From Paracoccaceae bacterium (GTDB lineage: Bacteria > Pseudomonadota > Alphaproteobacteria > Rhodobacterales > Rhodobacteraceae): DNA of 6,837 nucleotides. The notes under the pieces are model-generated. The model saw nothing but the letters and a program-made list of their open reading frames with translations, did no database searches and was not told the DNA's origin. Shown here in pieces: positions 6,643-6,837 of the stretch (positions are counted from its first letter, which is position 1; every line of letters begins with the position of its first letter). The position numbers and the translations under genes were made by a program. The DNA lies in the NCBI GenBank assembly GCA_019090405.1, contig JAHRVZ010000377.1, forward strand, positions 1 through 6,837, read 5' to 3'.

Positions 6643-6837
6643 TCATTCGTCCATAATTTGACGCAGTCGCTCGTGTTCCTGTTCGTTAAGTGCCAGGTCC
6701 TGGGGCACGATTGCGCGGGATCGTCGCCGCACATAAAGCCAACCCAAAAGCGCGGATATAAACAACATTAGCGGCCCAGCCGCCCAAAGCAACGCATTGC
6801 CGCCATTCGTGTTGGGCTGCATCAGCACAACTTCGCC
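6643..6837 (-). CDS. ccmH: cytochrome c maturation protein CcmH, C-terminal part (cut by window edge)
   Basis: The last 64 codons plus the stop of a gene that continues beyond the window end. The visible protein starts GEVVLMQPN, which fits the end of the periplasmic CcmH domain, followed by NALLWAAGPLMLF and one transmembrane segment (LMLFISALLGWLYV), then a basic RRRSR stop-transfer and a short acidic cytoplasmic tail (LNEQEHERLRQIMDE). This order is that of the CcmH C-terminus, the membrane-anchored thiol-disulfide component that reduces apocytochrome c cysteines for haem attachment. The catalytic CxxC lies outside the window, so activity cannot be judged. A GTG within the visible part is not the real start. 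The crotonase gene follows on the same strand. Confidence 0.78.
   Translation of the reverse strand, partial: GEVVLMQPNTNGGNALLWAAGPLMLFISALLGWLYVRRRSRAIVPQDLALNEQEHERLRQIMDE

Noticed and set aside
1..6837. Mobile elements, CRISPR arrays, tRNA or rRNA genes
   Set aside because: No transposase-like protein, spaced direct repeats, cloverleaf or rRNA-like sequence was found, and the window is nearly filled by intact core genes.

Overview
The window looks like a piece of core chromosome from an alphaproteobacterium, most likely a Rhodobacteraceae/Roseobacter-group species. The pointers are: an alphaproteobacterial-type LexA box (GAAC-N7-GAAC) over the lexA promoter; the neighbourhood lexA / comEC / gltX / gltA, which I recall from this family; a ComEC whose C-terminal metallo-beta-lactamase-like domain has lost its metal ligands; and a crotonase gene placed directly after a cytochrome c maturation gene. 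The genus cannot be fixed from the sequence.

Layout. 1-73: lexA promoter and operator. 74-769 (+): lexA, the SOS repressor. 775-2790 (-): comEC, a DNA-uptake channel, convergent with lexA with 5 bp between the stop codons; its true 5' end is uncertain and may lie near 2873. 2791-2895: short divergent spacer shared by comEC and gltX. 2896-4296 (+): gltX, glutamyl-tRNA synthetase. 4297-4422: spacer with a cluster of inverted repeats. 4423-5718 (+): gltA, citrate synthase. 5743-5774: strong, apparently bidirectional intrinsic terminator. 5794-6570 (-): PaaG-like crotonase. 6571-6642: spacer with a small hairpin. 6643-6837 (-): the 3' end of ccmH, cut by the window edge.

The genes are not one pathway. 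lexA governs the DNA-damage response and appears autoregulated. comEC moves single-stranded DNA across the inner membrane. gltX charges tRNA with glutamate. gltA opens the TCA cycle. The crotonase handles acyl-CoA substrates, and ccmH belongs to haem ligation to apocytochrome c. Most genes look like ordinary housekeeping genes. I found no mobile element, CRISPR array, tRNA, rRNA or convincing new system. The best second-look items are the odd comEC 5' end (a six-G tract separating an ATG frame from the comEC frame) and the 14-nt-phased inverted-repeat cluster between gltX and gltA.
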